Part shown: one piece after another, positions 1-6,881 of the stretch
Layout: every line of letters begins with the position of its first letter
Numbering within the stretch: position 1 is the first letter of the stretch
NCBI RefSeq assembly: GCF_003172935.1
Contig: NZ_QGKS01000211.1
Coordinates: 1 to 51,353, forward strand
DNA length: 51,353 nucleotides
Reading direction: 5' to 3'
DNA from: Micromonospora sicca
GTDB taxonomy: Bacteria > Actinomycetota > Actinomycetes > Mycobacteriales > Micromonosporaceae
Notes under the pieces: model-generated
Told to the model about the DNA's origin: nothing
Database searches by the model: none
What the model saw: only the letters and a program-made list of their open reading frames with translations
Translations under genes and position numbers: made by a program

Positions 1-738
1 GCCCGGTCCGGCGGCCGGTGGCGGCGCCCACCCCGACGACGCCCGGTACGGGTGCGCCGGCGCCGGGCCGGGCCGGGCCGGCTGCGGCACCCCGGACTGC
101 GGCACCCCGAAATGCGGCGGCGCGGGCTGCGGCGCCCACTCCGACCCGGGTACGGCCGGCGCGGGCGGACCAGGCCGCGGCGCGCCGGGGACCGGCGGAG
201 GCGGCGGGGCCTGCGGTGCCCGTGGTGCGGGTACAGCCGGCAGCGACATCGTTGGCCCGGCGAGCGCCGCCGGATCGGGGAGTGGGCCGGCGGGAGCGGC
301 GGCGGAGCCGCCGAGGTAGCTGCGGGCCGCGCGTACCGCCGGGTGTTCGGGGCCGAGCACCGCGGGCCCGGCGGTGGCGACGCGGGTGTAATTGCGGCGG
401 GCCTCGTGCCGGTTGCCCAACTCCTCCGCCACCCCGGCCAGGTCGAAGCTGAGCGCCAACATCAGCGGATCGGCGTCCCCACGGCGGCGCTCGCCGGCCG
501 CGTACGCCTCCTCCAGCACCCGGCGGGCCGCGGCCGGGTCGTCCGCCTCCCGGTGCAGCCGGGCCAGCAGGTGGGCGCTGCCCAGCACCTCGGGGTGGTC
601 CTCCCCGTACGTCGGTCGGGCCGTCACGATCGCGTCGGTGAGCAGGCGGCGGGCGCTGGCCAGGTCACCGGCCGAGCGCAGGGCGAGGGACTGGTGTTGA
701 GCGGCGGTCAGGGGGGAGGGGTGGGACACGTGAGTCAT
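1..738 (-). CDS. TPR-type protein with proline-rich tail, partial
   Basis: Reading the minus strand from an ATG at 738 gives an open frame of about 246 codons that runs off the left edge. The first 140 or so residues are alpha-helical with TPR-like pairs, for example AARRVLEEAYAAGERR and the EDHPEVLGSAHLLARLHRE repeat seen in actinobacterial tetratricopeptide proteins. After about residue 150 the chain becomes a long Pro/Ala/Gly-rich linker. Proteins of this design often continue into a membrane or second globular domain, but that part is outside the window. Its exact role is unknown. The TPR call is good, the rest open. Confidence 0.75.
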   Translation of the reverse strand, partial: MTHVSHPSPLTAAQHQSLALRSAGDLASARRLLTDAIVTARPTYGEDHPEVLGSAHLLARLHREADDPAAARRVLEEAYAAGERRRGDADPLMLALSFDLAGVAEELGNRHEARRNYTRVATAGPAVLGPEHPAVRAARSYLGGSAAAPAGPLPDPAALAGPTMSLPAVPAPRAPQAPPPPPVPGAPRPGPPAPAVPGSEWAPQPAPPHFGVPQSGVPQPARPGPAPAHPYRASSGWAPPPAAGPG

Positions 739-972
739 GCTGCCGGTAATCGGGGCTCGGACGCTACCCACCCCGACGCATCCTGGGACCAGGCCGTCCG
801 TGAGGTCCGCGATCCGACGCCCTGAGCTGCGCAAATCTCCGTCGCCGGAGCGTGGCGGGCGGCGATGTGCATGATCCATCCCAGCCGTGTACAGTAATGC
901 CCCGTGCGGCCCACCGGGGCGGCCGACGGGTGACGAGGTCACTGCGGCCGACAGGGTAGGCTGGACGAGCAG

Positions 973-1056
973 GTCCGGGTGGCGGAATGGCAGACGCGCT
1001 AGCTTGAGGTGCTAGTGCCCGTATAGGGCGTGGGGGTTCAAGTCCCCCCTCGGACA
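973..1056 (+). tRNA. tRNA-Leu (anticodon GAG)
   Basis: An 84-nt class II tRNA. The acceptor stem GTCCGGG pairs with CTCGGAC, with one G-T pair. The anticodon stem CTAGC/GCTAG encloses the loop TTGAGGT, so the anticodon is GAG at 1006-1008. A long variable arm (GTGCCCG...GGGC) and a T arm with GGTTCAAGTCC follow. The discriminator is A1056, and CCA is not encoded. The 3' end overlaps the last codons of the serine recombinase gene on the other strand, the arrangement expected when an element has integrated into the 3' end of a tRNA gene. Confidence 0.95.
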
Positions 1057-2720
1057 CAAACCATTACCCCACGGTGCGCGCTGAGATCGACTGCAGCGCG
1101 CACCGTTTGCGTTTCAGCCTCGTAAGTGAGTCGCAGGTCGAGTTGCCGGTAGACCTCGGCCTTGTCGGCGGAGTCGGCGTCGCGAAGCACGCCGGCGATG
1201 TCGCCGAGCGCTCGCACGAGGTTCGAGATCTCCGTTCGGCTCATCCGGCGCGGGCCGGTGCCCGGCTGCGTGTGAAGATCAGCTTCGGCTCGAGCGCGTT
1301 CGGCCTGGGTCTGGGTGATCCAGCCGGTGACCACCGTGGGGTCTGCACCGGCGTCGAGGGCGGCGCGGTACCGCTCCAGCTTGGTGTCGCAGTCCGTGAT
1401 GATCGCCTGGGCTGCCGTGGCAAGCGCGGGTGGATGCTCCAGGGGCTGGGCGTCGGTCATCGCGGTGATCGTCTGTTGGAGCCGGTGGGGTGTGAAGGCG
1501 GAGGCCAGCCAGGTGTCGAGCGGGTCGGTGAGGGCGTCCTCGCGCAGGTACACGTTGCTTGGATGTTCGACCTGGTTGGCGAGGGCGTACTCCTGGGGGA
1601 AGCGGCAGCGGTAGTAGGCGGCCCCGTGGTTGTACTGGCCCTGCATGCGCCGGTCGCAGGCGGCGCAGTAGATCAGGCCGCGGAAGACGTACGGGTTGCG
1701 GGTGCGCTGCTTGACGTGTTGGCCGCCGGTTCCCCGTCCGCGTCGTTGCAGGATCGCTTGGGTTTGTTCGAAGGTCGCGTCGTCGATGAGCGGTTCGTGG
1801 GTGACTTCCTTGGAGACCACCCACTTGTCGCGGGCGTTCCAGCGCATGACGCCGGTGTGGCCCATTGCTACGTCGTCGACGTCGAGCAGCACCTCGTCGG
1901 TGCGTTGCTTGTTCCATACCTGCCGCCCGGTGTAGCGGGGGTTGGTGAGGATGACGCGGATGGCGCTCTTGGACCAAGCGATGCCACTGCGGTGCCGGTT
2001 GCGGGCCCGGTCGTGCGCCGATGGGCAGGGCACGTGATTGGCGGTGAGTCCCTCGGCGATGGCGAAGAGTCCGATACCGGCGAGGAACTCGGCGAAGATC
2101 CGCCTGACGATTGGCGCAGTCTGCTCGTCCGGCGTGAGGCCCTTGAGGCGTTTGCCGTCACTGGCCTTGGCGGGGTTGGGGTGGGGACCGAGATCCCGGA
2201 GCGTGTAGCCGTATGGGGGGCGTCCGCCAAGGTACCGGCCTTCGAGCAGAGTTTGGGCGGCCATGGCGGTGCGGACCCGGAGCTTGATTCGGTTGCGTTC
2301 GCCCTTGCTCATGCCGCCGAAGACGGACATGACCAGTTCGTGAGCCTCATTGTCGGGATCGATGGGGCCGCCGATCTCCGGCACCCAAAGTTCGACGCCG
2401 TAGTGGGCGAACAGCGGCACCGTGAGACCGAACTGGTTGCCGTAGAAGGCCCGGTGGGGTTCGCCAACGACGACGGCGGAAAACCCGCGCCGTGGGTTGC
2501 GCAGCGCGGCGAGGAGTTGGTTGGCCTGGGTTCGGCGTTGCCACGGCAGGGATCGGCTCTGGCCGACGTCGAAGTATTCGGTGACGATGCGGCCGCCGTG
2601 GGGCTGGATCAGGGTAGTCGCCCGGGTGAGTTGCCAGCTCCGGGACGATTCGGGGTCCTGGTTGTCCTCGGTCGACACGCGGCCGTAGAAGGCGAAGGGT
2701 TTCGGTTGAGGGGTGGTCAT
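1038..2720 (-). CDS. large serine recombinase (site-specific integrase)
   Basis: A 560-residue large serine recombinase. The resolvase-type catalytic domain starts near residue 9 with FYGRVSTEDNQ, and Ser16 is the predicted nucleophile. A recombinase domain occupies the middle. A zinc-ribbon-like region has CAACDRRM around residue 360, and the C-terminal part is helical and probably coiled coil. I chose the ATG at 2720 because it overlaps the stop of the upstream small gene (ATGA); the frame extends 54 codons further up but reads as that gene's shadow. The gene is third in a three-gene coupled operon. Its final codons (VRGGT then stop) lie in the 3' end of tRNA-Leu. It probably integrates and excises the element whose edge is this tRNA. 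Confidence 0.92.
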   Translation of the reverse strand: MTTPQPKPFAFYGRVSTEDNQDPESSRSWQLTRATTLIQPHGGRIVTEYFDVGQSRSLPWQRRTQANQLLAALRNPRRGFSAVVVGEPHRAFYGNQFGLTVPLFAHYGVELWVPEIGGPIDPDNEAHELVMSVFGGMSKGERNRIKLRVRTAMAAQTLLEGRYLGGRPPYGYTLRDLGPHPNPAKASDGKRLKGLTPDEQTAPIVRRIFAEFLAGIGLFAIAEGLTANHVPCPSAHDRARNRHRSGIAWSKSAIRVILTNPRYTGRQVWNKQRTDEVLLDVDDVAMGHTGVMRWNARDKWVVSKEVTHEPLIDDATFEQTQAILQRRGRGTGGQHVKQRTRNPYVFRGLIYCAACDRRMQGQYNHGAAYYRCRFPQEYALANQVEHPSNVYLREDALTDPLDTWLASAFTPHRLQQTITAMTDAQPLEHPPALATAAQAIITDCDTKLERYRAALDAGADPTVVTGWITQTQAERARAEADLHTQPGTGPRRMSRTEISNLVRALGDIAGVLRDADSADKAEVYRQLDLRLTYEAETQTVRAAVDLSAHRGVMVCVRGGT

Positions 2721-2989
2721 CGGTTCTCCTCGTTCGAGTTGTCCGTGCGGCGGTCGTTGACGCGTCTGAGCAGCTTCAGCAGGGCGGCAGCTGCGCCGGG
2801 GTGCAGATCGGGTGGCTGGCCGGGAGCCACCACGTTGGTGAACCCGTTCGTTGCGCGGCCATCGGCGTTGTCGACCGTCCATGAACCGTTGTCTTCGCTG
2901 GCCTGGTCAAGTCGCTTGCCCGGTGCCGCGGCCGTTGCCGGATCGGGCTCCTTGCGTTGCTGATGTTGGTCATCGGGCGGCAGCGTCAT
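2717..2989 (-). CDS. small hypothetical protein upstream of serine recombinase
   Basis: A 90-residue, hydrophilic, charged protein. Its ATG overlaps the stop of the 67-residue gene before it, and its TGA overlaps the recombinase start, both as ATGA. There is no signal peptide or membrane segment. The N-terminal half is Gln/Pro-rich and probably disordered. A short helical segment (GAAAALLKLLRRVND) lies near the C-terminus. It is translated with the recombinase, so a role in recombination or directionality is possible, but I see no recognisable DNA-binding fold. Confidence 0.7.
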   Translation of the reverse strand: MTLPPDDQHQQRKEPDPATAAAPGKRLDQASEDNGSWTVDNADGRATNGFTNVVAPGQPPDLHPGAAAALLKLLRRVNDRRTDNSNEENR

Positions 2990-3189
2990 GCGCCTCCGTC
3001 CGGCGGTTGGCCCGGCCGAGACACGCGCCGGTGGGCGTGCATCGTTCGCTCCTTGGCCTCCGCGACCCCGACGCGAAAGAGGGCGGACTGGAGGGCGATG
3101 GCAGCATCGGCATTGTGAGCGGGCGGGGTGGTGGCGCTGTAGCTCGATGCGTCGGCGACTCGCGCCGTGGCGGATGGGTGGGTTGTCAT
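2986..3189 (-). CDS. small hypothetical protein, first gene of the recombinase operon
   Basis: A 67-residue protein with an ATG at 3189. GGAGGA lies about eight bases upstream on the minus strand, the only clear ribosome binding site in this operon. Its stop overlaps the start of the next gene (ATGA). The middle (NADAAIALQSALFRVGVAEAKERT) is helical, and the ends are disordered. No known family is recognised. Gene order and coupling tie it to the serine recombinase. Confidence 0.65.
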   Translation of the reverse strand: MTTHPSATARVADASSYSATTPPAHNADAAIALQSALFRVGVAEAKERTMHAHRRVSRPGQPPDGGA

Positions 3190-3244
3190 GGAGCGGTCCT
3201 CCGAGAGTTGGTCGTGTGCCGGTTGCTCCGGCGGGCATGAAGAA

Positions 3245-3272
3245 GCGGCCGGTGCCGTCGGGCACCGGCCGC
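3245..3272. terminator. perfect 12-bp hairpin upstream of recombinase operon
   Basis: GCGGCCGGTGCC and GGCACCGGCCGC form a perfect 12-bp stem around a GTCG tetraloop. No T run follows on either strand. It lies about 55 bp upstream of the first gene of the recombinase operon. It could be a factor-assisted terminator that shields the operon from read-through, or a leader structure. The choice is inference. Confidence 0.5.
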
Positions 3273-3375
3273 TGGTTGAGCAGGGCGGGCGTTACATCTC
3301 TGCGGTTGTCATGTCCCTTGGCAGCCTCGACATGGGCGAGCGCTGCTTGATGGCGGGGCTTGCTGCTGCGAGCCT

Positions 3376-3453
3376 GGGTGAACTAGCAATGCTGTGGAGA
3401 GCACTTTCTTCACACCGAAGAGGTCACTGGTTCGATCCCAGTATCGCCCACCA
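3376..3453 (+). tRNA. degenerate tRNA-Val(CAC)-like sequence, probable tRNA pseudogene or attachment-site remnant
   Basis: From about 3411 the sequence is an excellent 3' half of tRNA-Val. It has anticodon CAC at 3411-3413, the CGAAG stem side, the T arm CTGGTTCGATCCCAG, the acceptor strand ATCGCCC, and an encoded ACCA. The 5' half is damaged. GGGTGAA still pairs with most of the acceptor strand, but the D arm is abnormal and the anticodon stem has a C-C mismatch (CTTTC against CGAAG). A good 3' half with a bad 5' half is what integration into a tRNA gene leaves behind. It could also be a divergent functional tRNA carried by an element. Confidence 0.6.
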
Positions 3454-3471
3454 TAAATATTCGCAGGTCAG

Positions 3472-3504
3472 AAGCCCGTTGCCGGAGTAGCCGGTAACGG
3501 GCTT
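3472..3504 (+). terminator. rho-independent terminator after the tRNA-Val-like sequence
   Basis: AAGCCCGTTGCCGG and CCGGTAACGGGCTT form a 14-bp stem with one G-T pair around an AGTAG loop. A short T run follows (GGGCTTT). It lies 18 bp beyond the tRNA CCA end, where a tRNA terminator is expected. Confidence 0.75.
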
Positions 3505-3524
3505 TGCGGTTTCGACGGCTTACT

Positions 3525-3545
3525 TTGGGAGCAGATTGGGAGCAG
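3525..3545. repeat. tandem 10-bp repeat TTGGGAGCAG
   Basis: TTGGGAGCAG occurs at 3525-3534 and again at 3536-3545, one base apart, just beyond the tRNA-Val-like sequence and its terminator. Short direct repeats beside a tRNA 3' end are typical of arm-type binding sites or of the 3' end of tyrosine-integrase genes. No integrase frame is preserved here, so this may be a scar of a lost element. Confidence 0.45.
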
Positions 3546-3768
3546 CGGCCCAGGACCGTGTCCGGTCCGGCTCAACGTGGCACTCACGCGGTTCCACGAC
3601 CAGCGGCGGGACAAGCTGGCACGGACGACGGGCCCAGCCCCGTCCGGGTCAACTTGGCGCTTTCGTTGCGCGCCGAGGACCGAAGGAACTTTCAATCCCT
3701 GCCTTACCTGCACCGGTGCTAACGTCGGCCGGATCTCCATGTGCGGCCCGGGACCCTGGCGTGGTGCC

Positions 3769-4296
3769 TCAAATGCGGCCAGCGATTGACACGGATGTCT
3801 CGGCGGCGAGCGGTTTTCCGGCGGCGTCGATCGGTGTGACGAGAAGCGCCGGCTCGGTTGCTCCGGCCACGTGCGCAGGCAGGACGAACATCCCGTCGTG
3901 GACATCGGCGTGCATAGCGACGCCGCCGTGAGGTCGGACCGATACTGCGCGGGTACCGGCCACTGGCACGTTGCCGACGAACCCGCCGAGGATCTCGCTG
4001 ACCGTGAATTGGTCGCCGCCGCCGGAGGCGCCGACACTTCCCTCGTGCCTGCCGGCCGCGAGGCTTTCGACGTACCAGCCGGCCGGCCCGGTCCAGAGCC
4101 GCAGCGTGCGGTCACCGCCCACGGATACCGTGTCTGCGACGACGTAGCCTCCGGGCGGCTGCCACGCCCGCGCCGAATCGTGTGTGTCGTGCGGGACCAG
4201 GCGCACGACAGCCGTGAGCACCAGCGCGACACCCGCGAGCCCGACAACGCTCCGGATGTTCGAGCGGACCACGGCGACGTCCATCCATACGATCAT
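3769..4296 (-). CDS. membrane-anchored hypothetical protein
   Basis: A 175-residue protein from an ATG at 4296. The frame stays open for 71 more codons upstream, but that part is Arg/Pro-rich and looks non-coding. Residues about 15-35 (SVVGLAGVALVLTAVVRLV) form one transmembrane helix or signal anchor. The remaining 135 residues are polar, rich in beta-strand patterns, and probably extracytoplasmic. No catalytic motif or known domain is recognised. No clear Shine-Dalgarno sequence was seen for either ATG, so the start is uncertain. It lies downstream of the GNAT gene on the same strand, separated by about 220 bp. Confidence 0.6.
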   Translation of the reverse strand: MIVWMDVAVVRSNIRSVVGLAGVALVLTAVVRLVPHDTHDSARAWQPPGGYVVADTVSVGGDRTLRLWTGPAGWYVESLAAGRHEGSVGASGGGDQFTVSEILGGFVGNVPVAGTRAVSVRPHGGVAMHADVHDGMFVLPAHVAGATEPALLVTPIDAAGKPLAAETSVSIAGRI

Positions 4297-4518
4297 CGCA
4301 TTGGGAAGTCGACGGGTCCACCGCGGACAGGCAACCGCGACTGGCCACCTGCGCGTGGACACTGGCCACCCCGCTGGCCAACTCGCGTGGACTTGGCCAC
4401 CTTCACTTGGCCCGGACAGACCGAATGGCGGCATGGCCCTGACGAGGACCGTCGGTCCGCACCAAGATGTTCGCACTGTTCGTCTTGGACGCCGGCGGGC
4501 TGCTGCCACTCGCCCGAT

Positions 4519-5148
4519 TCACACGCCCCGCTCTGGACTGCCAGGGGTTGAGATACCGCTCAGCGATGGGCTTGGTCGGACCAACGGGAGCAGCCTTATG
4601 CCGCCAGGCGAGATCACTTCAGGCTGAGGGAGGTAGCCGTGGCGAAGGTACAGACCACGGTTGGTCGTAGTGACCTGCGCCATCGAGGGCAGGCCTGTGA
4701 GGTCCAGTCGTTGGCGGTGATGGGCGAGTAGCGCGTCGCCCCGCCCTCTGCGACGGTGCTCTGGCGAGACGGCGAGGAACGCGAGGTGGTGGTGCGGTGT
4801 GGCGGGCCGGTTGCTGTGCAGGTACACCTCGAGGATGTCGAAGGCTTCGGTGTCGGGCCCGGTGGCCTCGGTGAGGCGTTGTCGGTAGGCGGTCGGTGGC
4901 GGGATGGGGCGGTAGCGGTGGAAGCTCACCGCCGCCGCGGAGAGGTCGCCGATGACGTGGACTTCGCCGAAGAACAGGGCGTGCTCCACCCAGATTTCTA
5001 GGACGTCGGTGAGGATGCGCCTGCGTTGATGTTCGTCGGGTACGAGCCAGGCGCCGAGCGGTTCGGTGTGGAGGGCGTCGGCGGTGAGGGTGGCGACGGC
5101 GCGTTTGTCGGTCCAGCGGGCGGCGCGGATACGGGGCAGGGCGGGCAC
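4519..5148 (-). CDS. GNAT family N-acetyltransferase
   Basis: A 209-residue GNAT-fold enzyme from a GTG at 5148. The acetyl-CoA binding motif A is clear around residues 120-140 (LAFLAVSPEHRRRGRGDALL), with the R/Q-x-x-G-x-G/A pattern as RRRGRGDA. The late YLRHGY segment is typical of motif B. The substrate cannot be predicted. It starts 30 bp after the GPP34 gene and is probably the fourth gene of the permease-amidase transcript. The last 25 residues are Ser/Pro-rich and may be a tail without function. Confidence 0.85.
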   Translation of the reverse strand: MPALPRIRAARWTDKRAVATLTADALHTEPLGAWLVPDEHQRRRILTDVLEIWVEHALFFGEVHVIGDLSAAAVSFHRYRPIPPPTAYRQRLTEATGPDTEAFDILEVYLHSNRPATPHHHLAFLAVSPEHRRRGRGDALLAHHRQRLDLTGLPSMAQVTTTNRGLYLRHGYLPQPEVISPGGIRLLPLVRPSPSLSGISTPGSPERGV

Positions 5149-5178
5149 GTGGCGGAGGTCCTTTGTCGTGGCGCGAGG

Positions 5179-5862
5179 TCAGCGGTAGGCGGCGGTGGCG
5201 AGATCGCCGATGGCGGCGTCGACGGCGGTGGTGATGTCCCGTACCGCCTGGTAGTGCTGGTCGGCGATTGTTGTCAGCTGCTTGGTGACAGTGACAGTGG
5301 CGGTGTCGTGGTCGAGGTAGAGGTGTTCGGCTAGGCCCAGGACTGCGGTGAGGCCGGCGAGGGCGGCGGTGTGGTTGTCGGGTTGTTCCCGGCCAGCGAC
5401 GAGGTAGCGCAGCCGGGATCGGGCGACGACCGCCCATTTGCTGTCGGTGGCCTGGTAGGTGTCGGCGCGGATGAGGCCGCCGAGGCGTCGTCGGCTGTGC
5501 TGGCGCAGGATGCCGGCGGCGACGAGTCCGGCGCGGGTGCGGTCGTACATGTCGCTGGAGGAGGTTCGAAGCCACATCTTCAGTGGTGGGGCGGTGTGTC
5601 GGATGGAGGAGAGGGCGGCGTCGGTAATGAGGTCGCCGACCGGCTTGTCGGTGTGCAGGCGGATGCGCTGGTCGGTGCGAGGGCGGGCGCCGTCGTGCGG
5701 GCCCAGGTGGATCCGTCCGGCGAGGAACAGGTCGATCAGTACCGCGCCGCCGAGGCCGAGGGCGAGGGCCTGCCGGTGCAGGTGGAGTTCGCCGGTGTCG
5801 TCGTGGTGGCCGAGGAGATAGAGCTCGTCGCGCAGGGGCAGGCGGGGGAGTGGGAGGTTCAT
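5179..5862 (-). CDS. GPP34 (GOLPH3-like) family protein
   Basis: A 227-residue protein matching the bacterial GPP34 family. It opens LPLRDELYLLGHHDDTGEL, followed by the LGLGGAVLIDLFLAGRI helix and a central basic helix after RAGLVAAGILR. The eukaryotic relative GOLPH3 binds phosphatidylinositol-4-phosphate at the Golgi. The actinobacterial versions are numerous and poorly understood, perhaps peripheral membrane proteins. Here it starts only 9 bp after the formamidase stop, so it belongs to that operon. Confidence 0.88.
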   Translation of the reverse strand: MNLPLPRLPLRDELYLLGHHDDTGELHLHRQALALGLGGAVLIDLFLAGRIHLGPHDGARPRTDQRIRLHTDKPVGDLITDAALSSIRHTAPPLKMWLRTSSSDMYDRTRAGLVAAGILRQHSRRRLGGLIRADTYQATDSKWAVVARSRLRYLVAGREQPDNHTAALAGLTAVLGLAEHLYLDHDTATVTVTKQLTTIADQHYQAVRDITTAVDAAIGDLATAAYR

Positions 5863-5871
5863 CGGCTGCCC

Positions 5872-6876
5872 CTACTGCTGTCTGGCGGCGAGTTGCCGCA
5901 ACCGCTCGTGCATCCCGCCATACGGGGTGCCGGCTGCGGGCAGTAGCGCTTTGTCGGCTGCGGCGAGCACGGTGTAGTTCGGGTCGCAGACGTTGCCGAT
6001 GGGTGCCCGTCCGATCTGGGAGACAAGCTGGTAGGTGTCCAGGACGTTCAGTCCGGTGAGTGTGCTGGTCCAGGTGACGAGGTCGTGGTGGGCGATGCGG
6101 TAGGCGTCTTCGAGGGGTCGGGCGCATCCCACGGACATGATCGACGTGTCGGTTTCCAGCCGCGGCCACGGTGTGGGTTCGCCTTTGATGACGTCGACGA
6201 TGAGGGTGGTGGTGGCGGCGATCTCGATGCCGGCTCCGCAGGCTTCGCCTTCGCCTTGGCGGGCGTGGGCGTCGCCGAGGGCGAGCATCGCCCCGTGCAC
6301 GTTGACCCCGAGGTAGAGGGTGGTGCCGGCGCGGAGTTGCGGGGTGTCGAGGTTGCCGCCGTGGGTGTCACCGACGATGGTGGAGCGGGCTTCGAATCCG
6401 CCGGGGGCGATGCCGATCGTGCCGATCATCGGGTCGAGTGGCAGGTCGATGGTGTGGTCGCTGTCCGTCGCTTCGAACCGCACCGCGCCCGCCTGTCGGT
6501 CGAACCGGTACACCCATACCCGCTCCTCGAGGGGCGGATGGAGGGTGGCGGTGTGCGTGGTGGAGGTCAGCGCCCCGAAGTGGGGGAAGGTCGTCGAGAT
6601 TCCCCAGTCTCGGGCGGGGACGATGGAGACGATGTGGACGGCGAGGGTGTCGCCGGGCTCAGCGTCTTCGACGAAGAACGGCCCCGACACCGGGTTGAGG
6701 TAGGGCATGCGGCATACCTGCGAGGGCAGGTCCGCCGGCCCGCGGACCAGGCCGCCGAAGCAGTCCTCGGTGAAGACCTGCAGCACGTCACCGGAGCGCA
6801 GGTGCGCCACCGGCATGCGGCCGCCGAAGGTGTAGGCCAGCTCGTCGCGGACCGGCCGATACACGATCTTGTCCAT
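5872..6876 (-). CDS. acetamidase/formamidase family amidohydrolase
   Basis: A 334-residue member of the FmdA/AmdA family, which hydrolyses formamide, acetamide or related short amides to ammonia and the acid. Family features are the early GDVLQVFTEDCFGG, the GPFFVEDAEPGDTLAVHI strand pair, THGGNLDTPQLRAGTTLYLGVNV, the GDAHARQGEGE metal-site region and a late CDPNYTVLAA. I use the ATG at 6876. A GTG at 6885 overlaps the permease stop (GTGA) and is an equally good start that adds three residues. The permease directly upstream suggests uptake and hydrolysis of a nitrogen source. Confidence 0.9.
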   Translation of the reverse strand: MDKIVYRPVRDELAYTFGGRMPVAHLRSGDVLQVFTEDCFGGLVRGPADLPSQVCRMPYLNPVSGPFFVEDAEPGDTLAVHIVSIVPARDWGISTTFPHFGALTSTTHTATLHPPLEERVWVYRFDRQAGAVRFEATDSDHTIDLPLDPMIGTIGIAPGGFEARSTIVGDTHGGNLDTPQLRAGTTLYLGVNVHGAMLALGDAHARQGEGEACGAGIEIAATTTLIVDVIKGEPTPWPRLETDTSIMSVGCARPLEDAYRIAHHDLVTWTSTLTGLNVLDTYQLVSQIGRAPIGNVCDPNYTVLAAADKALLPAAGTPYGGMHERLRQLAARQQ

Positions 6877-6881
6877 CTCGC

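Noticed and set aside
52..825. Long plus-strand open frame at the left edge
   Set aside because: It is Arg/Gly-rich and opposite to a convincing TPR protein on the minus strand, so it is a shadow.
1074..2963. 629-codon plus-strand open frame
   Set aside because: It is the antisense shadow of the serine recombinase, which has clear catalytic motifs.
4619..6169. 516-codon minus-strand open frame
   Set aside because: Arg/Pro/His-rich shadow in another frame across the GNAT, GPP34 and formamidase genes.
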